Positions 33,640 to 43,531 of a stretch of DNA of 64,000 bases are shown piece after piece (position 1 is the stretch's first letter; each line of letters opens with the position of its first letter). Origin of the DNA: Rana temporaria (taxonomy: Eukaryota; Chordata; Amphibia; Anura; Ranidae); assembly GCF_905171775.1 (NCBI RefSeq), contig NC_053491.1, forward strand, positions 139,423,983 to 139,487,982, read 5' to 3'. The translations under genes were made by a program, and so were the position numbers. Under the pieces are notes generated by a model. It was not told the origin of the DNA and searched no databases. It saw only the letters and a list, made by a program, of their open reading frames with translations.

Positions 33640-34315
33640 GGCACTTCAAAGCCTAACTCCAGTCAACAGGTTCAAGAATAAATACTGTCAATATGTCTCA
33701 ATAAGTGCAGCCTGGGCTGAGACAAACTACGTTGCTGGAAACCACAGTGTGGTCCAAAATCTTAGAAAAAATCCTATGGCTTTAGAAACCTCTAAAGAAT
33801 TCAATCTAGCGCACTTAACGCAGCACCTCTGACAGACTGAAAAGATTTCTAAGTGGCAAACAGACAAAAAGAGCAAAGTGCGCAGACTATGTGTAGTGGA
33901 TGTGTAAACATTTATTGAAGCAAGACAAGTAGCAACTTAGGTAAAATAAGACGAATTATGCTTATCATTGTTTTCAAAGGGATTCCCAGGTGGGGAGGAC
34001 ACCAAGGAAACTGTTACAATGGACACACTGGATAAGGTCTAGATGACACCTGCAATAACTAAGAGAGACAGCAAGGGGGCACCAATCTAAGTGTAGCAAG
34101 GAGGAGGCATCAGGATTCTGGCACTTTAAACGGTCTCTTTGGTATCAATCTGCCGCTAAAACTCCTTATGTGTCATTTAGACAATTTTATTATGTTCTCT
34201 ATGGACACGCATTTAATAGTTATTCTTTCTAGAGCATTGTTTGTGCCTGCGGGATGATAGCTTTGAAGTAGACCCCATTTCCACCCACCTTCTCTTTCAG
34301 AATAGATTCCTAAAC
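33640..34315. other. Unassigned sequence
   Basis: Nothing beyond short chance frames. No repeat ends recognised. Confidence 0.4.
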
Positions 34316-34318
34316 TTA

Positions 34319-34680
34319 TGCCCTTACACATGATCTGAGTTTTGGAATAAACTCAGACGGGTTTTACACACAGACACACCAAATTCCGACCGTCAAAAAC
34401 GTAGTGACGTACAACACTACGTCGAGCCTAGAAAAATGAAGTTCAATGCTTCCGAGCATGCGTCGAATTGTTTACGAGAATGCATGTTTTTTTCTCAGTC
34501 AAAGTTCCATACAGACAAACAGAATTTCCTTCAGAAAAAAAGAGAACATGTTCTCTTTCTAACTCCGTCGGAATTTCCGACGGAAAAAGTCAGATGGGGC
34601 ATACACACGGTCGGAAATATCCCATGACAAAATTATGTCTGACTTTTTCCATCGGAAATTCCCATTGTGTGTACGAGGCA
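34319..34680. mobile_element. Palindromic MITE with TTA duplication
   Basis: Ends TGCCCTTACACATGATC / TTGTGTGTACGAGGCA, flanked by TTA on both sides (34316-34318, 34681-34683). It has internal 'tcggaatttccgacgg' palindromes and a 'gtagtgacgtacaacactac' core shared with other members. Confidence 0.85.
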
Positions 34681-35218
34681 TTAGAAAAAAAATTATTTTG
34701 AAAGGCCATTTGTGCAAAGCCATGTCTAAAGTTGAAGCTATTTGGTCTCACTGGACAGCAGTGTTAATTTTGGCAAATCAAATTTAGATTTAGTTTTAGT
34801 TATATAGCCAGATTCAGGTAGATGGGCGCATCTTTGTGCCGGCGTAATGCAACGTTTATGCGCTACGCCGGCATAAGTCAGAGATATAACTACACGATTC
34901 ACAAAGCACTTGCTCTCAACGTTGCGCCGGCGTAACGTAAATTTGAAGGCGTAAGTGGGTGTGACCTTATGCAAATGATGGCCTGAGCGTGGAGCAGTGG
35001 CCTACGCCCAGCGTATCATCAACGGAGCATGCGCAGTGATGTCGACGTATGATCGCTTCCTTGTGCGCATGCTCTCAACTACGCCGGCCCAACTTCCTGG
35101 TATATGCCGGCCTACCGGCTTACGCCGAGCGCATAAATACGCCCAGACATGCGCCCGTCCGACGCAAAATTACATCCTGCTTTCCCCCCCCCCCTAAGCA
35201 AGGTAATTTTGCTGTGCG

Positions 35219-37069
35219 ATGGCTGCTACAGTAGAGAAGAACAAGAGGAAGAGGAATTTTTCTCCCCAGGAGAAGGCAGTCCTCATCGCTGCCATGGAGA
35301 TATGACACCTTCCTCCATGGTGGCCAGAGTCGGGATACCAGCCGCGCCAAGAAACAGGTCATCCTGGATACCATCGCGACTGAGGTTAGTGCCCTTGGCA
35401 ATGCGACCCGGAGCGCCAAGGACATCAATAAAAAGATCAATGATCTGAGGCTCCGTGTGCGGGAGAAGCTGGGCACCATTAGGAAGCACCAGAGGGGCAC
35501 GGGTGGCGGACAACCATGCAATGTCAGTTTGACCCCAGAGGAGGAGGTGGTCGCCCGGTGTCTGCAGAGGGAGCAGTTGGAGGGCGTTGAGGGCTATGAT
35601 TCCCGTGATGATGCCTCGAGGACAGGTAAGGCCCCATACACACGAGAGGATTTATCCGCAGATACGGTCCAGCGGACCGTTTCCACGGATAAATCCTCTC
35701 AAAGATTTCCGCTGATTTCGATGGGATGGAGTGTACACACCATCGCATTGAAATCCGCGCGGAAATCCTCTGCCGATGACGTGTCGCGCCGTCGCCGCGA
35801 TTATGACGCGGCGACGGGCGCGACGCTGTCATATAAGGAATTCCACTCATGCGTCAAATCATTACGACGCGTGCGGGGAATCCCTTTGGACGAATGGATC
35901 CGGTAAGTCTGTACAGACGAGCGGATCCATCCGTTGGAATGGATTCCAGCAGATGGATATGTTGTGCAGCACAACAAATATCCGATCTGCTGGAATCCAT
36001 CCCAGAGGAGATTTCTCCGTGGAAACAGATCCGCTGGCGTGTACACACCATAGGATCTATCCGCAGAAACCCATTTGCTGGGATTTATCTGCGGATGGAT
36101 TCTATCGTGTGTACGGGGCCTTAGTGTTTTATATCCCCTATACGGTGTGTAACATGTGAGGGGGTGGAAGGGAACATGTGACAAGTGTGTGGGTCCCCCA
36201 ACATGTGACTGCTTTGTGTCATCCACAGATGTGCAGGAGGGAGCGGGCCCATCTGCTTCTGGTGGCCATCCCACGACATCTTCCCTGGAACAGCCTCAGC
36301 CAGACCCCCTAGATCCAGCGGTGGAGGGGAGTGGCCACATCTCTCCTCTCGAGGAGGTGGTGGAGGAGACGGTGGACCTTGGCCAGCTTTGCCTCATTAT
36401 AGAGGAGTCCACTGTTCTGCCTGGGCCCTCTTACAACTCCCCCCCCCCATCAGGGTAAGCCCCTCTGTCTCAGCCACCAGCAGGGGAACCCCCTCAAGGG
36501 GCTCACCCTACAGCCGCTCCCAAGCGTCTTCTGCCCCAAGGAAGGCGACACAGAAGACTAGGGGTGTTCCTCAAAGTGTGCAGAAAGAAATTGCCATGGA
36601 CCAGGGCCGGCAGACCCGGCATATGGGGGAGATAGCCGGGCACCTGCACCGGGTGGCTAAAAACACAGCCCAGATTTTGGACGCAGTGCAGGATGGCAAT
36701 GCTAATAGTGCAGCAGTGGTCACCTGCGTTGGGGAGCTGCAGGCCACCACAGCGAACCTAGTGGCAGAGGTTCAGACCCCTACTGGGGCCGTCCAGGCCA
36801 ACACGGCTGCCATCCAGGAGGAGGGGAGCCAGAGGCAGCTGAACCAGCGGCATAACCTCACCCGCCAGCTGAGGATGCAGGCCCAGACAAATAATTTTCT
36901 GAGTCGCATTGCTGTGGCCTTGGAGGGCAGGCAGCCATCACCTGCCAGGAGTGGCACACCCGGGGATGAGCCACCTCCAGATGTTCCACTCCCCCCACCC
37001 CAGGCTCCCCCCAGGCAGCTGAGGAGCCAGAGAGGTGCCACCAAGCGCAGCCCCCGTCGGGCCACATGA
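35219..37069 (+). pseudogene. Harbinger Myb/SANT-like accessory gene, copy A
   Basis: Exon 1 is 35219-35625 (GTAAG donor) and exon 2 is 36229-37069 (CATCCACAG acceptor). It starts MAATVEKNKRKRNFSP and has a Myb/SANT-like N-terminus, then TGGGQPCNVSLTPEEE and a C-terminal Gln/Asn-rich segment with NFLSRIAVALEG and a basic end (RGATKRSPRRAT). Frame breaks occur near 35304 (ATGGAGATATGAC) and at the C run near 36440, where a stop (GGGTAA) also appears that copy B lacks. The intron is enlarged by a 491-bp MITE right after the donor. It is homologous to the gene at 10902-12357. Confidence 0.82.
35630..36120. mobile_element. 491-bp MITE inserted after the splice donor of copy A
   Basis: Ends GGCCCCATACACACGAGAGG / CGTGTGTACGGGGCC, flanked by TAA (35627-35629) and TTA (36121-36123). 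Copy B has the empty site with a single TAA at 37820-37822. The length difference is exactly 494 bp (element plus 3). The interior repeats a 'ggatttatccg' theme. Confidence 0.92.
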
Positions 37070-37411
37070 GTGCCTTTTTTTTTGGGGCTCAGGAGTTGAG
37101 TTATTTTTTTTATGCTCGGGTCATGAGTCTTTTTTTTTATTTATGTAAGCACACGGTGAGTGCTGGCTACAGTGTGACTGGTGTGTGAGCAGTGGCTTAC
37201 GCCCAGCGTATCATCAACGGAGCATGCGCAGTGATGTCGACGTATGATCGCTTCCTTGTGCGCATGCTCTCAACTACGCCGGCCCAACTTCCTGGTATAT
37301 GCCGGCCTACCGGCTTACGCCGAGCGCATAAATACGCCCAGACATGCGCCCGTCCGACGCAAAATTACATCCTGCTTTTCCCCCCCCTAAGCAAGGTAAT
37401 TTTGCTGTGCG

Positions 37412-38768
37412 ATGGCTGCTACAGTAGAGAAGAACAAGAGGAAGAGGAATTTTTCTCCCCAGGAGAAGGCAGTCCTCATCGCTGCCATGGAGATATGACA
37501 CCTTCCTCCATGGTGGCCAGAGTCGGGATACCAGCCGCGCCAAGAAACAGGTCATCCTGGATACCATCGCGACTGAGGTTAGTGCCCTTGGCAATGCGAC
37601 CCGGAGCGCCAAGGACATCAATAAAAAGATCAATGATCTGAGGCTCCGTGTGCGGGAGAAGCTGGCCACCATTAGGAAGCACCAGAGGGGCACGGGTGGC
37701 GGACAACCATGCAATGTCAGTTTGACCCCGGAGGAGGAGGTGGTCGCCCGGTGTCTGCAGAGGGAGCAGTTGGAGGGCGTTGAGGGCTATGATTCCCGTG
37801 ATGATGCCTCGAGGACAGGTAAGTGTTTTATATCCCCTATCCGGTGTGTAGCATGTGAGGGGGTGGAGGGGAACATGTGACAAGTGTGTGGGTCCCCCAA
37901 CATGTGACTGCTTTGTGTCATCCACAGATGTGCAGGAGGGAGCGGGCCCATCTGCTTCTGGTGGCCATCCCACGACATCTTCCCTGGAACAGCCTCAGCC
38001 AGACCCCCTAGATCCAGCGGTGGAGGGGAGTGGCCACATCTCTCCTCTCGAGGAGGTGGTGGAGGAGACGGTGGACCTTGGCCAGCTTTGCCTCATTATA
38101 GAGGAGTCCACTGTTCTGCCTGGGCCCTCTTACAACTCCCCCCCCCCATCAGGGGAAGCCCCTCTGTCTCAGCCACCAGCAGGGGAACCCCCTCAAGGGG
38201 CTCACCCTACAGCCGCTCCCAAGCGTCTTCTGCCCCAAGGGAGGCGACACAGAAGACTAGGGGTGTTCCTCAAAGTGTGCAGAAAGAAATTGCCATGGAC
38301 CAGGGCCGGCAGACCCGGCATATGGGGGAGATAGCCGGGCACCTGCACCGGGTGGCTAAAAACACAGCCCAGATTTTGGACGCAGTGCAGGATGGCAATG
38401 CTAATAGCGCAGCAGTGGTCACCTGCGTTGGGGAGCTGCAGGCCACCACAGCGAACCTAGTGGCAGAGGTTCAGACCCCTACTGGGGCCGTCCAGGCCAA
38501 CACGGCTGCCATCCAGGAGGAGGGGAGCCAGAGGCAGCTGAACCAGCGGCATAACCTCACCCGCCAGCTGAGGATGCAGGCCCAGACAAATAATTTTCTG
38601 AGTCGCATTGCTGTGGCCTTGGAGGGCAGGCAGCCATCACCTGCCAGGAGTGGCACACCCGGGGATGAGCCACCTCCAGATGTCCCACCCCCCCCACCCC
38701 AGGCTCCCCCCAGGCAGCTGAGGAGCCAGAGAGGTGCCACCAAGCGCAGCCCCCGTCGGGCCACATGA
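37412..38768 (+). pseudogene. Harbinger Myb/SANT-like accessory gene, copy B
   Basis: Duplicate of copy A with exon 1 at 37412-37818 and exon 2 at 37928-38768; the intron is 109 bp and lacks the MITE. It shares the ATGGAGATATGAC frameshift near 37497 and the C-run break near 38140 with copy A, but reads GGGGAA where copy A has the GGGTAA stop. Otherwise the protein is nearly the same. Confidence 0.82.
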
Positions 38769-39139
38769 GTGCCTTTTTTTTGGGGGCTCAGGAGTTGAGT
38801 TATTTTTTTTATGCTCGGGTCATGAGTCTTTTTTTTTATTTATGTAAGCACACGGTGAGTGCTGGCTACAGTGTGACTGGTGTGTGAAAGTGGGGGTGAC
38901 ACTCCTGCCAGTAAGGGGTGTCACCCTCGGTCGTCGGGGAGAAATTATCCCCATGACTGTGTGAATGTGGTATGAATGGACAGCGACATAATTGGGGCCT
39001 TGGCACGGCATTGCTGCTCCCAAGTCCTGCATGGTGGACTTGGGCTAATCCAATGTAATGTGGATGTGGTGTGTGTGAGCTAGGGACCACAGTGGTTTGC
39101 ATGCGTGCATTCTCCTTGTGCCATGATGAATGTGTGTGT

Positions 39140-40284
39140 TTAACGTGCAAAGATGTCTTCTGTGAGGCGTCTCCTGACTGCTGTTCCCTCAGCAGACGGG
39201 GTAGCCTCATTTAGGGGGGGATTGTGTGGTTCGGGGGTCAGGTCATCACGTAGGTCAATCTCCAGGCCCTTTCTCATGGCATAGTTGTGCAGCACGCAAC
39301 ATGCACCGATGTTCTGGCACACAAAGTTTGGGGAATACAACAGGGTCCCCCCAGGCTTATCCAGGCATCGGAAACGGGACTTCAGGAGGCCAAATGTGCG
39401 TTCCACCACTGCACGGGTACGTATGTGTGCAGCATTGTAGTTTATCTCTCCTCTGGTTTGGGGATTCCGGTATGGAGTCAGGAGATGGGGTCCAAGTGCA
39501 TATGCAGAGTCACCTGGAAGGGAAAAGACAGGAGGATGTTAGTCGTGCATGTGCCCCTCGTGATGTCTGCATCATGGGGTCAGACAGTCATGTCACTCAC
39601 CAACCAGCCAGCTGTCCCCATACACGTTCTGTTCAAAATCTGTTGGGATGTTGCCTTGACGGTATATGTAGCTGTCGTAGCTGGACCCTGGGTGTTTGGC
39701 ATGGACGTGCCATATGAGGCATTGGTCATCGGCTATCACCTGTACGTTGATTGAAAGCCAGTGCTTCCGATTGCAATATATATGTGCTCTGTGGCACGGG
39801 GGGGCCGTAGTGCCACATGTGTGCAATCAATGGCCCCCACGGTGCGTGGGAATCCTGCAATCATGTAGAAATCCTGCATTGCCTTCTGCCGCAGATGCTC
39901 ATGGGTGGGTCTGATGAAGTGGTGGGACATGCGTCTGAGGATTGCGGGGACAACCTGGTGCACGCATCTGCACATGGTGGATTGTGACATCCCAGACACG
40001 ACTCCACTTGTACGCTGAAAAGATCCACTGGCGAGGAAATGCAGTGTTGCCAGTACCTTGACCAGTGGCTGCACTGCATGTGCACGATGTGTCTTGCTGG
40101 TGATGTCATCATGCAGGGTTGTGGCTAATTCTAGGATGGCATCAGGGCTGAATCTGAAGATGCGATACACCTCTGAATCACCCATGCCAAAGACGTCCAT
40201 GCGCTTGCAGTATATCCTCTCCCGTGCCCTCCTACGAGTCAGTGGACCCATTAGTAATGCTAGGACCAAGGCTGCCCCTGGCAT
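39140..40284 (-). pseudogene. PIF/Harbinger transposase with one frameshift
   Basis: Exon 1 is 40284-39601 and exon 2 is 39513-39140, with the intron at the same site and with the same splice motifs as the 9225 gene. It starts MPGAALVLAL and has GAIDCTHVAL, SSYDSYIY and VVERTFGLLKSRF, so the acidic catalytic residues are kept. A frameshift near 39775, in an 'acatatatatt' stretch after ATEHIY, separates the two parts of exon 1. The closest relative in the window is the intact transposase at 9225-10430. Confidence 0.88.
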
Positions 40285-40748
40285 GTTGGCACACAGATGT
40301 GTTCTCCTGCAAGTGTGGTTGCTCAGCTTGCTCAGCTCGTCCGTAACGGTGCTGCTGTAGCTGCTCTCCAGCTGACCTGTGCACGTCTGGTGCAAAGTTA
40401 ATCCAGCTTTTTGATGGAATAACTTTAGGCCTGACGTACGACTTGCGCGTAGCCTGCGTCGGGCGCACTTACATGCGTGAATCGGCGTACCTCCCTAATT
40501 TGCATATTTGAATAGGAAATCAATGTGAGCACAAGATGCGTCGAGCGTAAATATGCGCCCACGACACTCCGGCGTAGGAAAGTTACGTTGGTCGAAGAAA
40601 GCCTATTTTCAGGCGTATTTCGTTCTGTGGGTACGGCACATAAATACGCCGGCGCATATTTACACTTACACGGCGCATCTGTAGAGATACGCCGGCGTAA
40701 GTCTTTCTGAATCTAGCTAATAGTCTTTTGACTAAAATGCCATCTTAG

Positions 40749-41285
40749 GTTTTTTTTTTTTTTAAGATATTTTTATTAGGTTTAAGACAAACCAACAAAC
40801 AGAAAGAAACATACAAAAAAAACACCAGACAACCTGGTCATAAACGTTAGGCAATACACTCAAACATAGAAAAATAAACTGACATCATAGCAAAATATAA
40901 AGTAGGCAAAGTGGTAAAAGGATCAGGTATAATACCGGGATATAGCAAAAGCGGAGGTCCAGACATTAGAGATCCGTGAGGCACGGCCCATCAATGGTCA
41001 AGCAAGAGTAGTACAATCAGTGCTGGGAGAGGGTTAGCGGACTACCCAACCATCTACCCCAAATTTTGTGGAAGGTTTTTTTCCGTTTCCGGAGTTCAAA
41101 AGTAAGTTTATACAGTGGAATAGCGTCATTAATCAGTTTTAACCAGAGGGATTTCAGAGAGGTCTGTGTGCCTTTCCAGGACAGTAAAATAGCTTTTTTA
41201 ACATAGAAGAAGAGTATACGGAGCAGTCTCTTGGCATGTGATGATAGGTGTAATTCGCCAAAAATGCCTAATAGGCAGTTCTTGG
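40749..41285 (-). pseudogene. 3' end of an L1-like LINE
   Basis: On the minus strand the frame reads KRLLRILFFYVKKAILLSW, then KLINDAIPLYKLTFELR and FHKIWGRWL, a C-terminus typical of L1/Tx1-like reverse transcriptase proteins in frogs. It is followed by an untranslated region and a poly-A tail (poly-T at 40749-40764 on the plus strand). Everything 5' is missing. Confidence 0.75.
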
Positions 41286-41289
41286 GGTG

Positions 41290-42067
41290 GATTATGTTTG
41301 GGAGGCCTAGCGCTGATGAGATGAAAGCACCCATCAAGCAGCTGATTAACCAGTCATTCAGGGAAGGCATAGTGCCCACCCTGTTGAAACGAGGTATAAT
41401 CAAACTCATCTTAAAGAAACCCACCCTTGACCCCAAAGACCCTGAACATCGTCGTCCCATAACAGGCCTGAACGTCTTCTCCTAGGTAATGGAGAAAGGT
41501 GGTACAACAGCTGCAACAGCATTTAGACACCCATAATTTGCTCGATCCTTATCAATCGGGTTTCCGTCCAGGGTACGGGACGGAAACAGCATTGCTCAAA
41601 ATATGGGATGATGCTCTTGAGGCCGCAGACGAAGGAGAACCTTGTCTTCTAGTACTGTTGGACCTTAGCGCAGCTTTTGATACGGTAGACGACAAACTAT
41701 TGCTGACTCGGCTAGCTGAAGTAGCCAAAGTCGCAGAGGACTTTTCCAGAGCCTCTCCAAGCCTATGGAACTCCTTACCCCAAACTATCCGTCTATCTCC
41801 TTCTCTATTAGCTTTTAGAGGATCCCTGAAAACCCTCCTCTTCAGAGAAGCCTATCCTACCCACATCTAACAACTGTATTTTAATTTTGTCCATCTGATC
41901 ACCCCCCACATCTACTACCCTCTGTTCCACTTGACCCTCCCTTCTAGATTGTAAGCTCTAACGAGCAGGGCCCTCTGATCCTTCCTGTATTGAATTGTAT
42001 TGTAACTATAATGTCTTCCCTGATGTTGTAAAGCGCTGCGTAAACTGTTGGTGCTATATAAATCCTG

Positions 42068-42069
<2 letters not shown>
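41290..42069 (+). pseudogene. L2-like LINE, internally deleted
   Basis: Reverse-transcriptase motifs on the plus strand: EGIVPTLLKRGIIKLILKKP, YQSGFRPGYGTETALL and LLVLLDLSAAFDTVDD. After an internal deletion the C-terminus SPSLWNSLPQTIRLSP follows, with a stop at 41868. There is a stop and frameshift near 41485. The 3' region reads 'tgtaaagcgctgcgtaaac' and ends in (AAT)n, typical of L2-type LINE tails. Confidence 0.8.

Positions 42070-42099
<30 letters not shown>
42070..42099. repeat. (AAT)n microsatellite, LINE tail
   Basis: About ten AAT units directly at the 3' end of the L2-like LINE. Confidence 0.9.
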
Positions 42100-42101
<2 letters not shown>

Positions 42102-42260
42102 CATTTGTTGTCGGACAATTTGAGAGCATGCACAGCAAACATTTGTTGTCGGAAATTCCGACAACTGTCCGATGGAGCATACAGACGGTCAGATTATCCG
42201 ACAATACACTTCCATCGGACAATTGTTGTTGAAATATCCGATCGTGTGTATACGGGCCAT
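42100..42260. mobile_element. Truncated MITE (right half)
   Basis: It has 'cggaaattccgac' palindromes and ends GATCGTGTGTATACGGGCC, the GTACACAC-group end. The left end is lost at the LINE tail. Confidence 0.65.
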
Positions 42261-42780
42261 GAAGGTATAGGAATGCACCCAGCGAGAGCACAAGAGGAAT
42301 CTTTTTGGGTGTGGAGCATTGCATTATTTTCATTTTGGTGCTTTTGCAGTGATGCTATTTTTTGGCTGTGCAACAAATTGCATCGCAAAACATGAAATGC
42401 GTGGCACAACTCGCGTTACCTGTGTTGTGTCGCACGTTCAGAAAATGCGAGGTGTGAACGGAGCCTGACTAATTTTTGATTTTAAAGGGAATCAAACAAT
42501 CCTCTGATTGGTGGAATCGTTTGATTGGCGCTGATGCTGAGGAGTGATGCCAAGTGTGGTTTGGACAGTTTATTGATGTATTTCTTTGCACAGGGTGATT
42601 TGTGATGGTTGTTGGCACATTTATGTTATATGTATAGGAGTATTTCTGTAATCGCTATGAACAGAAGGAGCTTTTTCTATATTTGATAAGAGCAATACAA
42701 GTGTATAATTGTGATGCATTGGTTTCCCGACCCCTTCTGCCCAGTAGGGACTTTCTATGTGCACACATGACTTTAATGCT
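42261..42780. other. Region upstream of LHFPL3, repeat remnants
   Basis: 42310-42470 looks like the right part of a 'tgcatcgcaaaac ... gtgtgaacggagcc' MITE. 42480-42780 is AT-rich with no gene and is the probable distal promoter zone of LHFPL3. No TATA box stands out. Confidence 0.4.
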
Positions 42781-42927
42781 AAGCGATGCATAGAGCAGCC
42801 TCAGCCGTCGAGGAGGAGCGATGAGCAGGCACGTCTACAGGGATCCGGGGATGCCAGGCTCCATCTAAGCTGGGCAGTGTTGTCGCTGTGATTTGTCCTG
42901 TCCTGTCCTGCCTCTCCGGGTGCTGGG
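42781..42927 (+). promoter_or_regulatory. LHFPL3: Probable LHFPL3 5' UTR / proximal promoter with a uORF
   Basis: GC content and CpG frequency rise just before the LHFPL3 start. A short upstream ORF, ATG at 42821 to TAA at 42868 (15 codons), lies about 60 bp before the main start. The transcription start is not determined. Confidence 0.5.
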
Positions 42928-43351
42928 ATGCCAGACCCCGGCTTAATGATGTTATCTCCCCAGGAGGCCGCCAAGATCTACCACGCCAATTATATCCGAA
43001 ATTCCAGGGCCATAGGGGTGCTGTGGGCAATCTTCACCATATGCTTCGCCATCGTCAACATTGTATGTTTCATCCAACCTTACTGGATAGGGGACGGGGT
43101 GGACACCCCCCAGGCGGGCTACTTCGGACTCTTCCATTATTGTATTGGCAGCGGCTTCTCCAAAGAGCTCACCTGTACCGGCAGCTTCACCGATTTCTCC
43201 TCCATCCCCTCCGGAGCCTTCAAAGCCGCCTCGTTCTTCATTGGCCTGTCCATGACACTCATCATCTCCTGCATCGTGTCCTTCGTTCTCTTCTTCTTCT
43301 GTAACACGGCCACTGTGTACAAGATCTGTGCCTGGATGCAGCTCTCCTCCG
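42928..43351 (+). CDS. LHFPL3: LHFPL tetraspan subfamily member 3, exon 1
   Basis: LHFPL proteins are four-pass membrane proteins of the tetraspan superfamily; LHFPL3 is brain-expressed and its close relative LHFPL4 assembles with GABA-A receptors. This exon encodes 141 residues plus one base. It has a short N-terminus (MPDPGLM then MLSPQEAAK), TM1 about residues 28-50, an extracellular loop with the family signature PYWIGDGVDTPQAGYFGLFH and two Cys (72, 83), TM2 about 100-124, and the start of TM3 at FFCNTATVYKICAWMQL. 'IGDGVDTPQAGYF' fits LHFPL3 better than LHFPL4. The first Met (42928) parallels the short N-terminal extension of mammalian LHFPL3; 42949 is the conserved alternative. The exon ends at a consensus donor. 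Later exons are outside the window. Confidence 0.93.
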
Positions 43352-43357
43352 GTGAGT
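43352..43357 (+). promoter_or_regulatory. LHFPL3: Splice donor of LHFPL3 exon 1
   Basis: TCCTCCG followed by GTGAGT, a consensus donor after the first base of a codon. This matches the exon 1 boundary expected in this family, where an Ala codon is split. Confidence 0.88.
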
Positions 43358-43358
43358 C

Positions 43359-43524
43359 CATCAGCCCTGCCATCACCAGCATTGCCAGTTTGCCATTATC
43401 AGCCCTGCCATCACCAGCATTGCCAATTTGCTATTATCAGCCCTGCCATCATTAGCCCTGCCATCACCAGCCCTGCCATCACCAGCCCTTCCATCATCAC
43501 CACCGCTGCCATCATCAGCACCAT
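43359..43524. repeat. Short tandem array of 'agccctgccatcacc' units
   Basis: Directly after the splice donor, a roughly 38-bp unit is repeated about twice and is followed by 15-bp 'agccctgccatcacc' units. The array keeps the exon 1 frame open for 34 codons into the intron, a by-product of repeat periodicity. Confidence 0.8.
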
Positions 43525-43531
43525 ACCAATG

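Larger units (their letters stand above)
34992..38885 (+). repeat. Tandem duplication of the accessory-gene unit
   Basis: Unit A (34992-37186) and unit B (37187-38885) are almost identical. Unit A is longer by the 491-bp MITE at 35630-36120 plus its 3-bp duplication, and the two differ elsewhere only by single bases and homopolymer lengths. Each unit runs from about 225 bp upstream of the accessory start to beyond its stop. Confidence 0.95.
34807..40717 (-). mobile_element. PIF/Harbinger transposon with duplicated accessory gene
   Basis: A 5.9-kb element in reverse orientation: ends near GCCAGATTCAG (34807) and CTGAATCTAGC (40717), the two-exon transposase on the minus strand at the right, accessory genes on the plus strand at the left. 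A 1.7-kb segment with the accessory gene and its promoter is tandemly duplicated, and the left copy carries a MITE. The transposase has one clear frameshift. The exact 3-bp target duplication is uncertain. Confidence 0.85.

Noticed and set aside
35801..36274. 157-codon minus-strand frame in the accessory-gene intron
   Set aside because: It falls mostly in the 491-bp palindromic MITE; no homology.
43352..43455. Continuation of the LHFPL3 frame past 43351 as protein
   Set aside because: A consensus GTGAGT donor sits exactly where the family has an exon boundary, and the next codons are repeat sequence rather than TM3.
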